A stretch of DNA of 50,000 nucleotides from Chrysomallon squamiferum (lineage: Eukaryota > Mollusca > Gastropoda > Neomphalida > Peltospiridae): positions 10,786,863 to 10,836,862 of the forward strand of contig CM022668.1 in the NCBI GenBank assembly GCA_012295275.1, read 5' to 3'. The position numbers and the translations under genes were made by a program. The notes below the pieces were generated by a model that did not search any database, was not told the DNA's origin, and saw only the letters and a program-made list of their open reading frames with translations. Of this stretch, positions 1 through 22,863 are shown piece after piece (within the stretch, counting starts at the first letter, position 1; every line of letters begins with the position of its first letter).

Positions 1-9515
<9,515 letters not shown>

Positions 9516-9770
9516 GAGAATAATAATAATAATAATAATAATGATGATGATGATGATTATAATGATAATTGTAATAGTTGTAACGATGACAATGATGATA
9601 GTAATAATAATAATAATGATGATGACGATGACGTTGATGACGATGATAATAATAGTGATACTGATAATGATAAAAATAATAATCATAATTAATTTAATAA
9701 TTACACATTATTATTCAGTCCTGTTCTGTTTATTTTGTTCCATTTTTTCCAGAGATACAAATAAATATGT
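9516..9770 (+). other. 3' UTR with candidate polyadenylation signal
   Basis: The sequence after the stop is mostly (AAT)n/(GAT)n up to about 9690. AATAAA occurs at 9760-9765, about 245 bp after the stop. No transcript evidence is available here and AATAAA is frequent by chance in DNA this AT-rich. Confidence 0.4.
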
Positions 9771-10020
9771 AATTATTTTCATTAAACTATTTTATTTTGA
9801 AAACTATGTTCTTGTGCTTGCACACACACTCACACTAGTACACTATTTTAACAATGAGTTGGAGTGTTTGTGCGCGTTAATGATTACCAGATCTTAGTGA
9901 TAAATCATTTGTACCTGAGATGATCAATGAAAAACACGTTTGCTGTGTGTTTGTTCTTACTCTTATTGAACAAATTTTCTGTTTTTATATTCTGTTCTTC
10001 ATTTCTTCTTGTATTCTTCT

Positions 10021-10094
10021 GCTTCTTTTTATTTATTTATTTATTTATTTATTTTTATTTATTTGTTTGTTTTTTATTTCATCTTCTCCTTCAT

Positions 10095-10125
<31 letters not shown>

Positions 10126-10152
10126 TTATTATTATTATTTTTATTATTATTT
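10021..10152. repeat. (TTTA)n, (CTT)n and (ATT)n tracts
   Basis: Compound low-complexity DNA in the 3' flank of the receptor gene; no coding signal. Confidence 0.9.
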
Positions 10153-10243
10153 ATGTATTAGACATATACAAACACACATACATAGACACCAAAATATTTG
10201 TTCTGTTGAAGAGACATATACATCCATACGTGTATATCTATAC

Positions 10244-10868
<625 letters not shown>

Positions 10869-10890
10869 GTAATAATAATAATAATAATAA

Positions 10891-10921
<31 letters not shown>

Positions 10922-10925
10922 AAGA
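10869..10925. repeat. (AAT)n then (AAG)n tract
   Basis: Compound triplet repeat. Confidence 0.93.
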
Positions 10926-10984
10926 AATAAAAGAACCTCACCAAAAACCAAAAACAAAAAAAAATATAGCATATACTACAAATA

Positions 10985-11900
10985 TTCTGTTCGATTCCAT
11001 TATGTTCTGTTACGTTCTATTCTATTCTGTTTTATTCTCTTCCGTTTTGTTACATTCTTTTGTGTTCTGTTGTATTTAATTATAATGTTTTGTTGTACTA
11101 CATTCAGTTATGTTTTGTTCTGTTTAATTATAATGTTCTTATATATTACATTCTGTTCTTCTCTGCTCTATTTGTTTATAATGTTCATATTTATTATTTT
11201 ATGTTCTGTTCTGTTGTATTGAATTATAATGTTATTACATATTATATTCTATTCTGTTCTATTTATTTACAATGTTATTATATTATATATTATGTTGTGT
11301 TCTGTTTTATAATGTGCATATATATTACTTGTGTTCTATTCTGTTCTATTTAATTATAATGTTCTTATATATTGCGTTATTTTATGTTCTGTTCTGTTTA
11401 GTCATACTAGTCTTATATATTACATTCTATTCTTCTCTGCTAAATTTAATTATAATGTATTTCGTTTCTGTTCTGTTACATTCTGTTCTGTTTTATTCTA
11501 TTCTCTGATATCGTATTATATTAAAATGTTCTGTTCCATTCTTTTTTTTTTCTTTATCTCCTACATTCTCTCCTATTTCATTCTGTCGTATTTTATTATA
11601 TTTTATTACATATTTAATTGTCTTTCTATTTCTATTATCTTCTGTTCTTTTACATTATGTTCCAATTTTTTATGTTCTATTAATTATAATGATATGTTCT
11701 ATTATCTTCTGTTCTTTTACATTATGTTCCAATTTTAGTATACTATTCTGTGATGTATTATGTTATTGTGTGTTATGTTTTTTTCTGTTACATTAAGTAT
11801 TGTTCTATTCCATTCTATTTTGTTCCACTTTGTTCTGTTCTGTTCTATTCTGTAGTATTCTGCCCTGTTCCATTTCATTTCATTCTACTCTGTTCTGTTT
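10985..11900. repeat. TTCTGTTCTAT-rich region with a minisatellite of about 48 bp
   Basis: The core aattataatgtt recurs at about 11078, 11126, 11175 and 11222 and then with more variation to about 11446, a period of 47-50 bp. Units are filled with ttctgttcta-like pentamers. The remainder to 11900 is the same simple TTCTG/TTCTA composition without clear periodicity. Open frames here are low-complexity artefacts. Confidence 0.8.
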
Positions 11901-11940
11901 AATTTATTTGCATATTTATTGCTATTTCATTATAAAACTA

Positions 11941-11958
11941 AATTATTATTAATTATTA

Positions 11959-11994
<36 letters not shown>

Positions 11995-12093
11995 GTTATT
12001 ACTATTATTATTATTACTATTTTATTTGTATTTATAAATTATTGAATACTACTACTATTACTATTACTACTTCTACTACTGCTGCTACTACTG

Positions 12094-12126
<33 letters not shown>

Positions 12127-12135
12127 ATAATAATA
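11941..12135. repeat. (ATT)n and (ACT)n tracts
   Basis: Compound triplet repeats before the duplicated tail exon. Confidence 0.93.
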
Positions 12136-12371
12136 ACTTCATATTTTTCTCCTTTATTTCCTGTCAGTTTAAGGCTGCGTTAACTGGGTCGTACATAAAC
12201 CTGCCAACCAGAGCAGCGTGTGAATGCGTACATTATCTATGTTTAATAGGTTTGTTTGTGTGTGTATATATATATGTATGTATGTGTCTGTGTATGTAAC
12301 TATATATGTATGTATGGATGTATGTGTGTATGTATGTATGTATGTATGTATGTGTTTTCGAATGTTTGTAG

Positions 12372-12465
12372 GAGACAAAAAGCTGTTGGTGAAGAACATG
12401 TAGATGTATTAAATGACGCCTTCGACATGAGTGAAGATGATGAAGATTTCTACAAACACAGATGA
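12372..12465 (+). CDS. Duplicate (possibly alternative) cytoplasmic tail exon
   Basis: Preceded by a (TATG)n tract and an intact acceptor (tgtttgtag). In the same phase 2 frame it encodes RRQKAVGEEHVDVLNDAF, DMSEDDEDF and YKHR, then TGA. It is clearly paralogous to 9383-9515 and still open. It lacks the RRKRNST segment. It may be an alternative terminal exon for the receptor (TM exon at 9006-9105, about 3.3 kb upstream) or the remaining 3' end of a lost tandem paralogue. No duplicate TM exon was found before it. Confidence 0.6.
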
Positions 12466-12591
12466 ACGTTAATACTACAAACACAGATATATATAAAAAC
12501 GGCCACTGCAAAATTAATTGATCAACAGATACTACAGTACCTAGATATGTTGGTCCGTACACAGAAACAGACACACGTAAAAACGTAGATG

Positions 12592-12720
<129 letters not shown>

Positions 12721-12870
12721 GGTAACCGTTACCTTACTGACAGTCATAAATAGTTTTCATTTTTCATTTTTATGTCAACAGCTAGATATCTACCGATTAC
12801 GTATTTGTTTGCTGTATCATCTTATTTTTAATTTTCCTCTTTTAAATACTCCTTATTTTTCATTTTATAG

Positions 12871-13048
12871 GAGACAGAATCTTTCATTTATTTATTGAAA
12901 TTCTGAAATCGGAACGGTATAATGTTCCTAAAAGGTGTCATTTTCAGGACAGGGGCCTCATCATGAAATTCAAATTATTTAAATGTGTGAGGATAAGGAA
13001 GACTGGATATGTTTTAGAACTGTGCGAACATTTATTCTAGGTATAAAA
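12871..13048 (+). pseudogene. Degenerate FTP second-half exon
   Basis: Copy of exon 372-578. The acceptor (ttttatag) survives and the frame reads GDRIFHLFIEILKSERYNVP. A 24 bp in-frame loss then removes the counterpart of MAYRGRF, and small indels after ELCE break the frame (a TAG follows). The intron before it, including a (GA)n array, is also homologous to the one before 372. End approximate. Confidence 0.75.
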
Positions 13049-13109
13049 GTAAGGTCTATCAAATCGGTCATTTATTTTGATTTCTACTACTCTATTATCT
13101 CTCTCTATG

Positions 13110-13257
13110 GTTGATGGCTACATTAATCTGAATCAACTCAGTTAGTCTTCATGTGCTCAAACTAGTACACAGGAACGTAATCCTTGGTGGATGGTGGATT
13201 TAGAAGACGATGTCACAGTGATGGCTGTGGGAATCCTGAACCGTGGCGACTGTTGTG
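13110..13257 (+). pseudogene. Degenerate FTP first-half exon with in-frame TAG
   Basis: Copy of the 3' two thirds of exon 804-1025. The first part, including the acceptor, is deleted. It reads VDGYINLNQLS, stop, SSCAQTSTQERNPWW and so on to GILNRGDCC with the donor kept. TAG at 13143-13145 stands where the parent has CAG. The following intron is nearly identical to the parental intron up to about 13440, so the duplication is recent. Confidence 0.8.
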
Positions 13258-13440
13258 GTATGAAAATATGATTTATGTATAAATCTGTGTTAAAATTGCC
13301 ACACATTCAGAAATAAGTAAATTATTTCCTAATAGAGTGTGTCGCAAACATCAATAAATGCAACACCTAATCAAGCCTAATTTTAGTCACGTATAATCTA
13401 CACTTAATCTGTTTACTAATTTCAAAAACATTATAAATAA

Positions 13441-14007
13441 ATAAATAATATTCATGATGGTTATAGTACTACTACTACTAGTAGTAATATATTTCTCTGA
13501 CAACTGCTTTTTAACCACAAAGTCGTGGTTTTCATATTTTCTCTCGGGACAAACCAAGCGCCAAATTATTAAAAATAATTAAAGAGAAATACAGCTAATT
13601 CACTTATTTTAGTAATTTTCAAGGAGTTAATCTCTTATTAACTGGATTACTTTGTTTGTTTCATTAGCTGCCTTTCTTTCAATCGATCTATCTGATATTC
13701 ATGGAATAATATTTTGCAAAAACGGAAATTTGCAGGTGGACACATTATCAAATGTCATATATGAATGCATTTATAAATAACTAAACAGTATACTAACTCC
13801 ACTTATTCAAGCTATATTTTCAGTAATCGCTCGTATAAGAAAAGGAAAGGACCAGTTCGTTCTTATAGTTCTCAAGTGAAACAAGTTTCTATTGATAATG
13901 ACGTTTGATAACCTTTTGAACTAATTTTCAACGAATTTGCACGAAAATTATTTTAACTAAACCTGCTTTTCTAAGTTTTTTTTATTTATTTTTTTATTTA
14001 TTATTAA

Positions 14008-14070
<63 letters not shown>

Positions 14071-14089
14071 CTATGTGTGTGGATGTGAT
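13441..14089. other. Intergenic, no gene seen
   Basis: AT-rich DNA between the FTP pseudo-exons and the satellite array. It holds an (ATT)n tract at 13996-14070. No coding or RNA signal recognised. Confidence 0.5.
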
Positions 14090-14550
14090 GGTATGTTTAA
14101 CAGTTAAGTTTTCAAGGAATAAATGTGTTTAAATACAAACAAATGCAATGATATCAAACAATTTTGTCGTGCAAACTTATTTTTCAGAAGTACACACGTT
14201 TCAGTTTCTAAGTAACTAAACTACTGGTGTATTTATGAAGTAGAAGGAGGTCAACTTTTTCCTGGACATGGGAATTAGATAAAAAAATATATTTCTTATT
14301 TAGAATCAGAATATTCCTTATCACAATAAGAAATCATTATTTACTGGCTTATATGGATGTGCTTAATAGTTTGAATAGAGTAAATATGAGAAACGAGGTA
14401 AAATTTACAATACTATATTGTCACATATACTCGGAATCTGCTATTAGCGCAGTAAGATTTTCTGTATGAGGGGAAGGACGAATTATTTCATTACTACTTT
14501 ATTCTTCTTTTCTTCTTTTGCTATGCTGCGCTCACGGAAAGTGACTGAGC

Positions 14551-14597
<47 letters not shown>

Positions 14598-16449
14598 AAA
14601 AATAAATACACATACTACCTCCTATTGGCCATATTCTTAGTACTAACACGCTGTTTCGGAGAAATACTCTTACCTCCTTACACTAAACAACAATCCTTGT
14701 TATATTTGTCGTCAAGGACACATGATAAACTCACTTTGTGCTCTTTTGAAATTCGTTTTGTGATTTTATTACGCTGTGTAAAACATAATATATGGATTCG
14801 ACAAGACGTTTCAAATTTATTTAAATTGTAAATGACGAATTATGAAATATTTCAGGTAATATAAAAACACTTGAAGTCGATAAAGAAAACCTACAAGTGG
14901 AATTTCCTTTCTTCTACTTTGTTTTTGTTAGGTTTTTAATTTATTCTATAACACTGTCTCACTGTGAAATATTTCACAGCACTTAAATGACAAAAAATAT
15001 CACTTAATTTTTATTTCTCATTTTTTATAAACTAAAATTACTCGAGGATGTTATTTCATTATGTATAAATGTGTTTGTAGATGCATATGCAGATATTCTG
15101 ATATAGAGATCGATAGACAGATAGGCAGATAGTGAAACTTACAGCTGACGGAACAATCCAGTTAACTCTTTGAAAAATACATTAATACATGAAATAGTCG
15201 TAGAGCCCACTTCTCCATAATTAGTTCTAAATTTTATTCTTTGGATGTCCTGAGAGAAAATATGAATACCATGGATATTTGACGTTCCTAGCGCTGAAAA
15301 GCAGTTTTAATATATTTGTTCAAAGTCAAAGAAACCCAGTGATATCTAATACATTTGTCGTACAAATATATTTTTGTCAAATACACAAGGTTCAGTTTCA
15401 AAGAAACTAAATTACTCATCTTTTTATCAAACAGAGGGAGTTCAGACCTTACAAGAAGTCCATGTTAAATGTGTTTTATTTTACACTATATGTAGTTCTT
15501 ATGCATCGATGGTTGAAGTAATATACAGATCTTATATTGATATGATAAAACAACATATTCATTGCATTATTATTTTAAATTTAATTTAAAACCCGCTATG
15601 TACATATGACTTCAACGTATTAATATCAGCTACGTCACACTTGGTATTATAAAATAACACATTCATTACATCATTATTTTAATTTTAATTTAAGTCCCGC
15701 AATGTACATATGACTTCGGTGTAAAAATATCAGTTATATCACACTTGGTTTTTAAAATAACATATTCATAACATCATTATTTTAATTTTAATTTAAGTCC
15801 CGCAATGTACATATGACTTCAATGTATTAATATCTGTTATATCTCTCTCTGTTTGCTCGTTGTTATTTAGAGACATTACACATCGATAGTTAATAAACCT
15901 CTTGACCGATAAAGGGAAATGAGCTGTTTCCTCAACACTTATATAAAGCAGCAACGAGTACTGTGCTGTATTTGTCGTAAATAGGCTTTCATAAAGTAAT
16001 TCTTTAGTGAACAGCCCAAACTGAATGTTTAGAACGTTATTAACTTTAGAAAAAGACAAACTACGGATTCGGATAAGACATTTTAAATTTCATTTTATTC
16101 TAATAAATAAATTAATTTATCTATTAATTAATAACAAAATAATTGATCATGAAGAAAACATCTGAAGTCAATAAAGAAGGTATTAGTGGTGTTTATATTC
16201 TTCTTTCTTAATTTTGAAAGTTATTATTTTTAGAAAGCTCATAATGAAACATTTAAGAACACATATATACAATCTTTTTCTTTTCCTGTCTTAGTGTTAA
16301 ATGTCATAACTATGTGCGCGTCGGTGAAATTAATTTATAGGAGTCTTCCTTGATACGACACACGCTAAGGGTGACTAAATCTACATAACAAAGAGATGAT
16401 CGGTCAGTTTATGCGAAATGTTGACGCACAGACAGGGCTGAATGGGTTG
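14090..16449 (+). repeat. Array, diverged leading part
   Basis: Homology to the module begins near 14100 (aaatgcaatgatatc, then tttcagtttctaag). A weak copy of the cgagtactgtgc block is seen near 14690 and a better one at 15955. Contains a (CA)n tract (about 14554-14595) not found in other units, and a local triplication of about 105 bp (see 15560-15840). Confidence 0.75.
15560..15840 (+). repeat. Local triplication of a segment of about 105 bp within the array
   Basis: Three successive copies centred on cgcaatgtacatatgac at about 15595, 15698 and 15805. Double versions occur at about 30740-30920, 36550-36760, 39520-39690, 42480-42640 and 45440-45600, so the number of copies varies between units. 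Confidence 0.75.
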
Positions 16450-17422
16450 GGGGTCACCCACCAATTTTAAGGTCAAAACTGTTAAAAATGAAATGCGAGA
16501 AACGTATGCAAATGTACATTTGTTTACGTATTCACTTGTCACTTCTCGATACAAACTGTTCTGTAGTTAGGTTTTTTCTGCTCTTAAACGTATTAACAAT
16601 TACCTGTGATCCAGTCTCAAAGATGAGAAGCTCAGTCATTTAACATCATTTAATGTAGAATCGCTCGTTCTGTGGAAATTAAATTTTAACAATGTTTTGA
16701 ATCAGCCTGTTGAAACATTAAGGAGTAAACACTTTATGTACCTATTTAGGAATATATATGTTTGATTTTACAATGTATTGCTCGAATCATTAGTATTGCT
16801 TTGCTTCATGCTAATTAAGAATTGTCTAAAAAGATAATACTATTTTCTTTGTTATTCCATTAATTACTTCATTTGTAATATTATTGCAATACATTGTACG
16901 AATGGAGAGATTGCAATTGGCGAGGCGGGGTGTTGGGAAATGTCGAGGGCCCCCAGAAAAGCTCGAAATGTAAATGGCCTCACTTTGGGATAAAAAGAAA
17001 CAAAAGAAAAAAAAAACTTTTTGTAAAGTACGTCAATAACTGAACTAGTAGTACTTTTCCGTAATTTTTAAAACTAAGTGTAAAGGCCCCACATTCGGTT
17101 AATACTGCACTTCATCTTCGAAACTTTTATCTCAAGCAAAAGCAAGTACTGTGTTGTATTTGTCGTCAAGCGGATATCAGAAGTTAATTATGCGGCTAAC
17201 AGTCCTAACTCAGTTCAGTTCGGGGATTTTATTAACCTGCAGAAAGGACAAAATGTGGCTTAGGGAAAGATGTTATAAATTTGTAATAAATAAATTAAAT
17301 AATTAATAAAAACTAATTTAACATGAAGAAACAACTTATAGCCTATTAGGAGTTTGATTTTCTTCTTTCCTAATTTCGAATCTGATTAGAAGGAATATTA
17401 TTTGAATTAATGTTTCATTCAT

Positions 17423-17473
<51 letters not shown>

Positions 17474-17540
17474 TTATTATTATAATTATTATTATTGTTT
17501 TATTACATTACTACTACTGCTACTACTTGTACTACTATTA

Positions 17541-17579
<39 letters not shown>

Positions 17580-19660
17580 TTGTTTTGTGTATGTGTACTT
17601 TGGTATATTTAAGAATCACATACGGACATTACAAGTAATATATTAGTTCAAAGTCAAACAAATGCACTGATATCTAATACATTTGTCTAAACACTTATTT
17701 TTCTCAGTTATAAACGATTCAGTTTCCAAGTCTGTAAATTACTCATGTATTTATGAAACAGAGTGAGTTTAGCCATTACAAAAAGTCCATGTTAAATGTG
17801 TTGTATGTTATACTACATGCTGTCCATATGCATGCATGCTTAAAGTAATATACAGATCTAAAATTACTATGATAAAATAACATATTTAATACATCATTAT
17901 TTTAATTTTAATTTAAAACCCGCAATATACATATGAATTCAAAGTATTAATAGCTGTTATGTCACGTTTCTTTTTCGCGTTGTTATTTAGAAACATTACA
18001 CACGCCAGATAGTTAATATAGATGTTCACCGATTAAAGGGAAGCGGGTCATCAGAAACACGAGTTTTCGGTGAAATACGTTTTATTCAGGAACGGAGCTG
18101 TTTCATCAGCACTTTGAAAATCGCGGGAAGGGGCCAGTCCTTCTATAAAGCAACAACGAGTAATGTGATGTATTTGTCGTGAAGCGGCAACCAGAAATTC
18201 ATTTTGCGGCTAAGAGACCTAAGAGAAAGACAATTATGAGACTGTATTAACCTTAACGGAAAGGACACAATATGGATTCCTGAAAAATGTTATTAATTTG
18301 TAATAAATTAATTTAACACGAAGAAAATACTTGTAGTTGAAAAAAAAGGAAGTTAGTGAAGGTTGGTTTCTTCTTTCTTAATTTTAAAACTGCTTTAGAT
18401 AAATATTATTTGAAAAGATATTTTAAATATTTATTTATTTATTATTATTATTGTTATTATTATTAGTGTTGTTGTTGTTGTTGTTGTTGTTGTTATTATT
18501 AATATTATTCTTACTAGTACTACTATTACTACTACTACCACTAATTATTATTATTATTTTTTATTTGTATTACTTTGTGTGTGTCTCTGTGTATGTGTAT
18601 TTTTTTAATTATCTTTGACAATCTAAAACAAAAATTTCAAAACTTTACATTTGCTCAAAGCCAAACAAACACAGTGATATATGATACATTTGTCCAAAAA
18701 ACCTGTCTTTTCAATTACACTTTTCAGTTTCAAAGTAACCAAATTACTTATGTATTTATGAAACAGAGAAAGTTCAACCATTAGAAAAAGTCAAGGTAAA
18801 TGTGTTGTGTTTTATACTGTATGTTCTTCTTGTAAAATAACATTTTCATTACATCATTATTTTAATTTTAATTTAAAACCCGCAGTGTACATGTGAATTC
18901 AAAGTATTAATAGCTGTTATGTCACGTTTGTTTTTCGTTTGTTATTTAGAGACATTACACACGTCAGATACTTAATATAGATGTTCACCGATTAAAGTGA
19001 AGCGGGTCATCAGAAACACGAGTTTTCGGGGAAATACGTTTACTGAGGAACGGAGCCGTTTCACCAGCACTTATATAAAGCAGCAACGAGTACTGTGCTG
19101 TATTTGTCGGAAAGAGGCTTTCACAAAGCAATTCGTTAGTGAACAGCACGAGCTGAATTCAGTTTTAGAACTTTATAAACTTTAGGAAAGGACAAACTAT
19201 GGACTCGGGTAATGTATTTTAAATTTAATTAAGTTGTAATAAATAAATTAGTTAATCAGATGATCAACTTTAAGTATTTTGTTCATGCTAAATTATTAAT
19301 TATTAATTAATTAATTAATTCATAATTACCAAGAAGAAAATGCTTCAAGTTAAGAAAGAGTGTATTTGTGGAGTGAACAATCTTTTTTTTTAATTTTTGA
19401 ATTTTTTTTTTTTTTTTTAGAAAGTTCATAATGAAGTATTTTACAACAATATATCCAAACTTTTTCCATTTTTTTTCTCTTTGTGTTAACCGTCATAACT
19501 ATGTGCACGGCAACCGATCCTATGAAATTAACTTACCGGAATCCCATTTGATGCGATAGTCGTTGAGGATGAATTAATCTCCATAATAAAGAAATTATCC
19601 ATCAGTTTATGGTAAATTTTGATGCACAGTGAGGGCCGAGCTGGTTGGGATGAAAGGGTT
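16450..19660 (+). repeat. Array unit 1 (3211 bp)
   Basis: Measured anchor to anchor. It holds a hAT remnant, a GGGCCCCC-containing block near 16950, (TTTA)n and (ATT)n tracts at about 17408-17580, then two module copies (ending about 18240 and 19190) separated by a (GTT)n tract. Confidence 0.85.
16475..16740 (+). pseudogene. hAT transposase C-terminal remnant, unit 1
   Basis: Diverged copy. The codon expected to be Arg in the dimerisation motif is TGA. Described in full for unit 6 (32648-32911). Confidence 0.65.
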
Positions 19661-22600
19661 GGGGTCACCCACCAATTTTAATTTATCACTTTGACAAAAC
19701 TGTTAAAAATGAATTGCGAGAAACTTTTCCAAATGTAAATTTGTTTACCTATTTACGTGTCACTTCTCGATACAAACTGTTATGTAGTTAGGTTTCTTCC
19801 GCTATTAAACGTGTTAACAATTACCTGTTATCCAGTCTCAAAGATGAGAAGCTCAGCAGTTTAACATTAGTGAATATAGAATCGTTCGTACGGTGGAAAT
19901 TAAATTTTAATAATATTTTGAATCAGCCTATTGAAACATTAAGGAAAAAAAACATTTTATGTAATTAGATATCTATTTAGGAATATATATGTTTGATTTT
20001 AAAATACATTTCTCGTATTTTTAGTACTGCCTTGCTTCGTATTAATTAAAGATTTTCTGAAAAGATGATAATATATTCTTTGTTATTCCATTAATTACTT
20101 CATTTGTAATATTTGTGCAATACATTGTATGAAAAGATAGATTCCAATTCGCTAGAAGGGGCGCTGGGAAATGTCGAGGGCCCCCAAAAAGCTCGAAGTG
20201 TAAAGGCCTCACCTTGGGTTTAAAAATATATAAAAAATCTTTTTTTCTGAAGCACATCAATAACTTAATTCGTAGTATTTTCCGTAATTAGTTTTAAACT
20301 AAGTGTAAAGGCCCCACATTCGGTTAATACTGCACTTTATCTACCAAACTTTTATGTGAGGCAAGAACGAGTAGTGTGCTGTATTTGTCACCAAAAGCAT
20401 ATCAGAAATTAATTATTATTATTATTACTACTACTACTACTACTATTATTATTATTATTATTTGTATTATTGTTACTGTTATTACTTCTACTACTACTAT
20501 TAATTACTAAAGCTAAACAAATGCAGTGATATATAATACATTTCTGTATAACTTGTACTTCTCAATTACATACCTTTCAGTTTCAATATGTGACTTAGTA
20601 GTACATTTCCGTATTTATTTTTAAACTAAGTATAGAGGCCCCGTTTTCCGTGAGTACCGCACAGTATCTTCAGTTAATATTTCATTTATTTATTTATTTG
20701 TTTATTTATTTATTGATTTATTACATTTATCTATCACTGCTACTACTTTTATTACTACTGCTAATTATTATTATTATTATTATTATGTTCATTATTTTGT
20801 GTGTGACTCTATATATGCGTATGCCGGTATGTCTGAGAGTCTAATAACTACAATTCAAGTAATACATTTGTACAAAGAGAAACAAATGCACTGACATCTA
20901 ATACATTTGTCTAAAAACTTATTTTTGTCAATTATACACGATTCAGTTTCCAAGCCTCTAAATTACTCCTGTATTTATGAAAAAAAGGGAGCTCAGCCAT
21001 TACAAAAAGATCATGTTAAATGTGTTGTATGTTATACTACATGCGGTCCATATGCATGCATGCTTAAAGTAATATACAGATCTAAAATTACTATGATAAA
21101 ATAACATATTTAATACATCATTATTTTAATTTTAATTTAAAACCCGCAATATACATATGAATTCAAAGTATTAATAGCTGTTATGTCACGTTTCTTTTTC
21201 GCGTTGTTATTTAGAAACATTACACACGCCAGATAGTTAATATAGATGTTCACCGATTAAAGGGAAGCGGGTCATCAGAAACACGAGTTTTCGGTGAAAT
21301 ACGTTTTATTCAGGAACGGAGCTGTTTCATCAGCACTTTGAAAATCGCGGGAAGGGGCCAGTCCTTCTATAAAGCAACAACGAGTAATGTGATGTATTTG
21401 TCGTGAAGCGGCAACCAGAAATTCATTTTGCGGCTAAGAGACCTAAGAGAATTCAATTATGAGACTGTATTAACCTGCGGAAAGGACACAATATGGATTC
21501 CTGAAAAATGTTATTAATTTGTAATAAATTAATTTAACACGAAGAAAATACTTGTAGTTGAAAAAAAGGAAATTAGTGAAGGTTGGTTTCTTCTTTCTTA
21601 ATTTTAAAACTGCTTTAGATAAATATTATTTGAAAAGATATTTTAAATATTTATTTATTTATTATTATTATTGTTATTATTATTAGTGTTGTTGTTGTTG
21701 TTGTTGTTATTATTAATATTATTCTTACTAGTACTACTATTACTACTACTACCACTAATTATTATTATTATTTTTATTTGTATTACTTTGTGTGTGTCTC
21801 TGTGTATGTGTATTTTCTTATCTTTGACAATCTAAAACAAAAATTTCAAGTAATACATTTGCTCAAAGCCAAACAAACACAGTGATATATGATACATTTG
21901 TCCAAAAAACCTGTCTTTTCAATTACACTTTTCAGTTTCAAAGTAACCAAATTACTTATGTATTTATGAAACAGAGAAAGTTCAGCCATTAGAAAAAGTC
22001 AAGGTAAATGTGTTGTGTTTTATACTGTATGTTCTTCTTGTAAAATAACATTTTCATTACATCATTATTTTAATTTTAATTTAAAACCCGCAGTGTACAT
22101 GTGAATTCAAAGTATTAATAGCTGTTATGTCACGTTTGTTTTTCGCGTTGTTATTTAGAGACATTACACACGTCAGATACTTAATATAGATGTTCACCGA
22201 TTAAAGTGAAGCGGGTCATCAGAAACACGAGTTTTCGGGGAAATACGTTTACTGAGGAACGGAGCCGTTTCACCAGCACTTATATAAAGCAGCAACGAGT
22301 ACTGTGCTGTATTTGTCGGAAAGAGGCTTTCACAAAGCAATTCGTTAGTGAACAGCACGAGCTGAATTCAGTTTTAGAACTTTATAAACTTTAGGAAAGG
22401 ACAAACTATGGACTCGGGTAATGTATTTTAAATTTAATTAAGTTGTAATAAATAAATTAGTTAATCAGATGATCAACTTTAAGTATTTTGTTCATGCTAA
22501 ATTATTAATTATTAATTAATTAATTCATAATTACCAAGAAGAAAATGCTTCAAGTTAAGAAAGAGTGTATTTGTGGAGTGAACAATCTTTTTTCTTAATT

Positions 22601-22863
22601 TTGAATTTTTTTTTTTTTTTTTAGAAAGTTCATAATGAAGTATTTTACAACAATATATCCAAACTTTTTCCATTTTTTTCTCTTTGTGTTAACCGTCATA
22701 ACTATGTGCACGGCAACCGATCCTATGAAATTAACTTACCGGAATCCCATTTGATGCGATAGTCGTTGAGGATGAATTAATCTCCATAATAAAGAAATTA
22801 TCCATCAGTTTATGGTAAATTTTGATGCACAGTGAGGGCCGAGCTGGTTGGGATGAAAGGGTT
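19661..22863 (+). repeat. Array unit 2 (3203 bp)
   Basis: Nearly identical to unit 3 over its whole length. Length differences are mainly in the triplet and (TTTA)n tracts. A 62-codon open stretch (22206-22394) is identical to those at 18997 and 25413. Confidence 0.88.
19696..19964 (+). pseudogene. hAT transposase C-terminal remnant, unit 2
   Basis: Same region as unit 6. The Arg position reads TTA. An upstream frame disruption and the absence of the rest of the transposase make it non-coding. Confidence 0.68.

Noticed and set aside
20042-20260. Minus-strand 72-codon frame repeated at 23244 and 26464 as a conserved gene
   Set aside because: Its conservation is explained by near-identity of the satellite units, and it overlaps the non-coding GGGCCCCC block.
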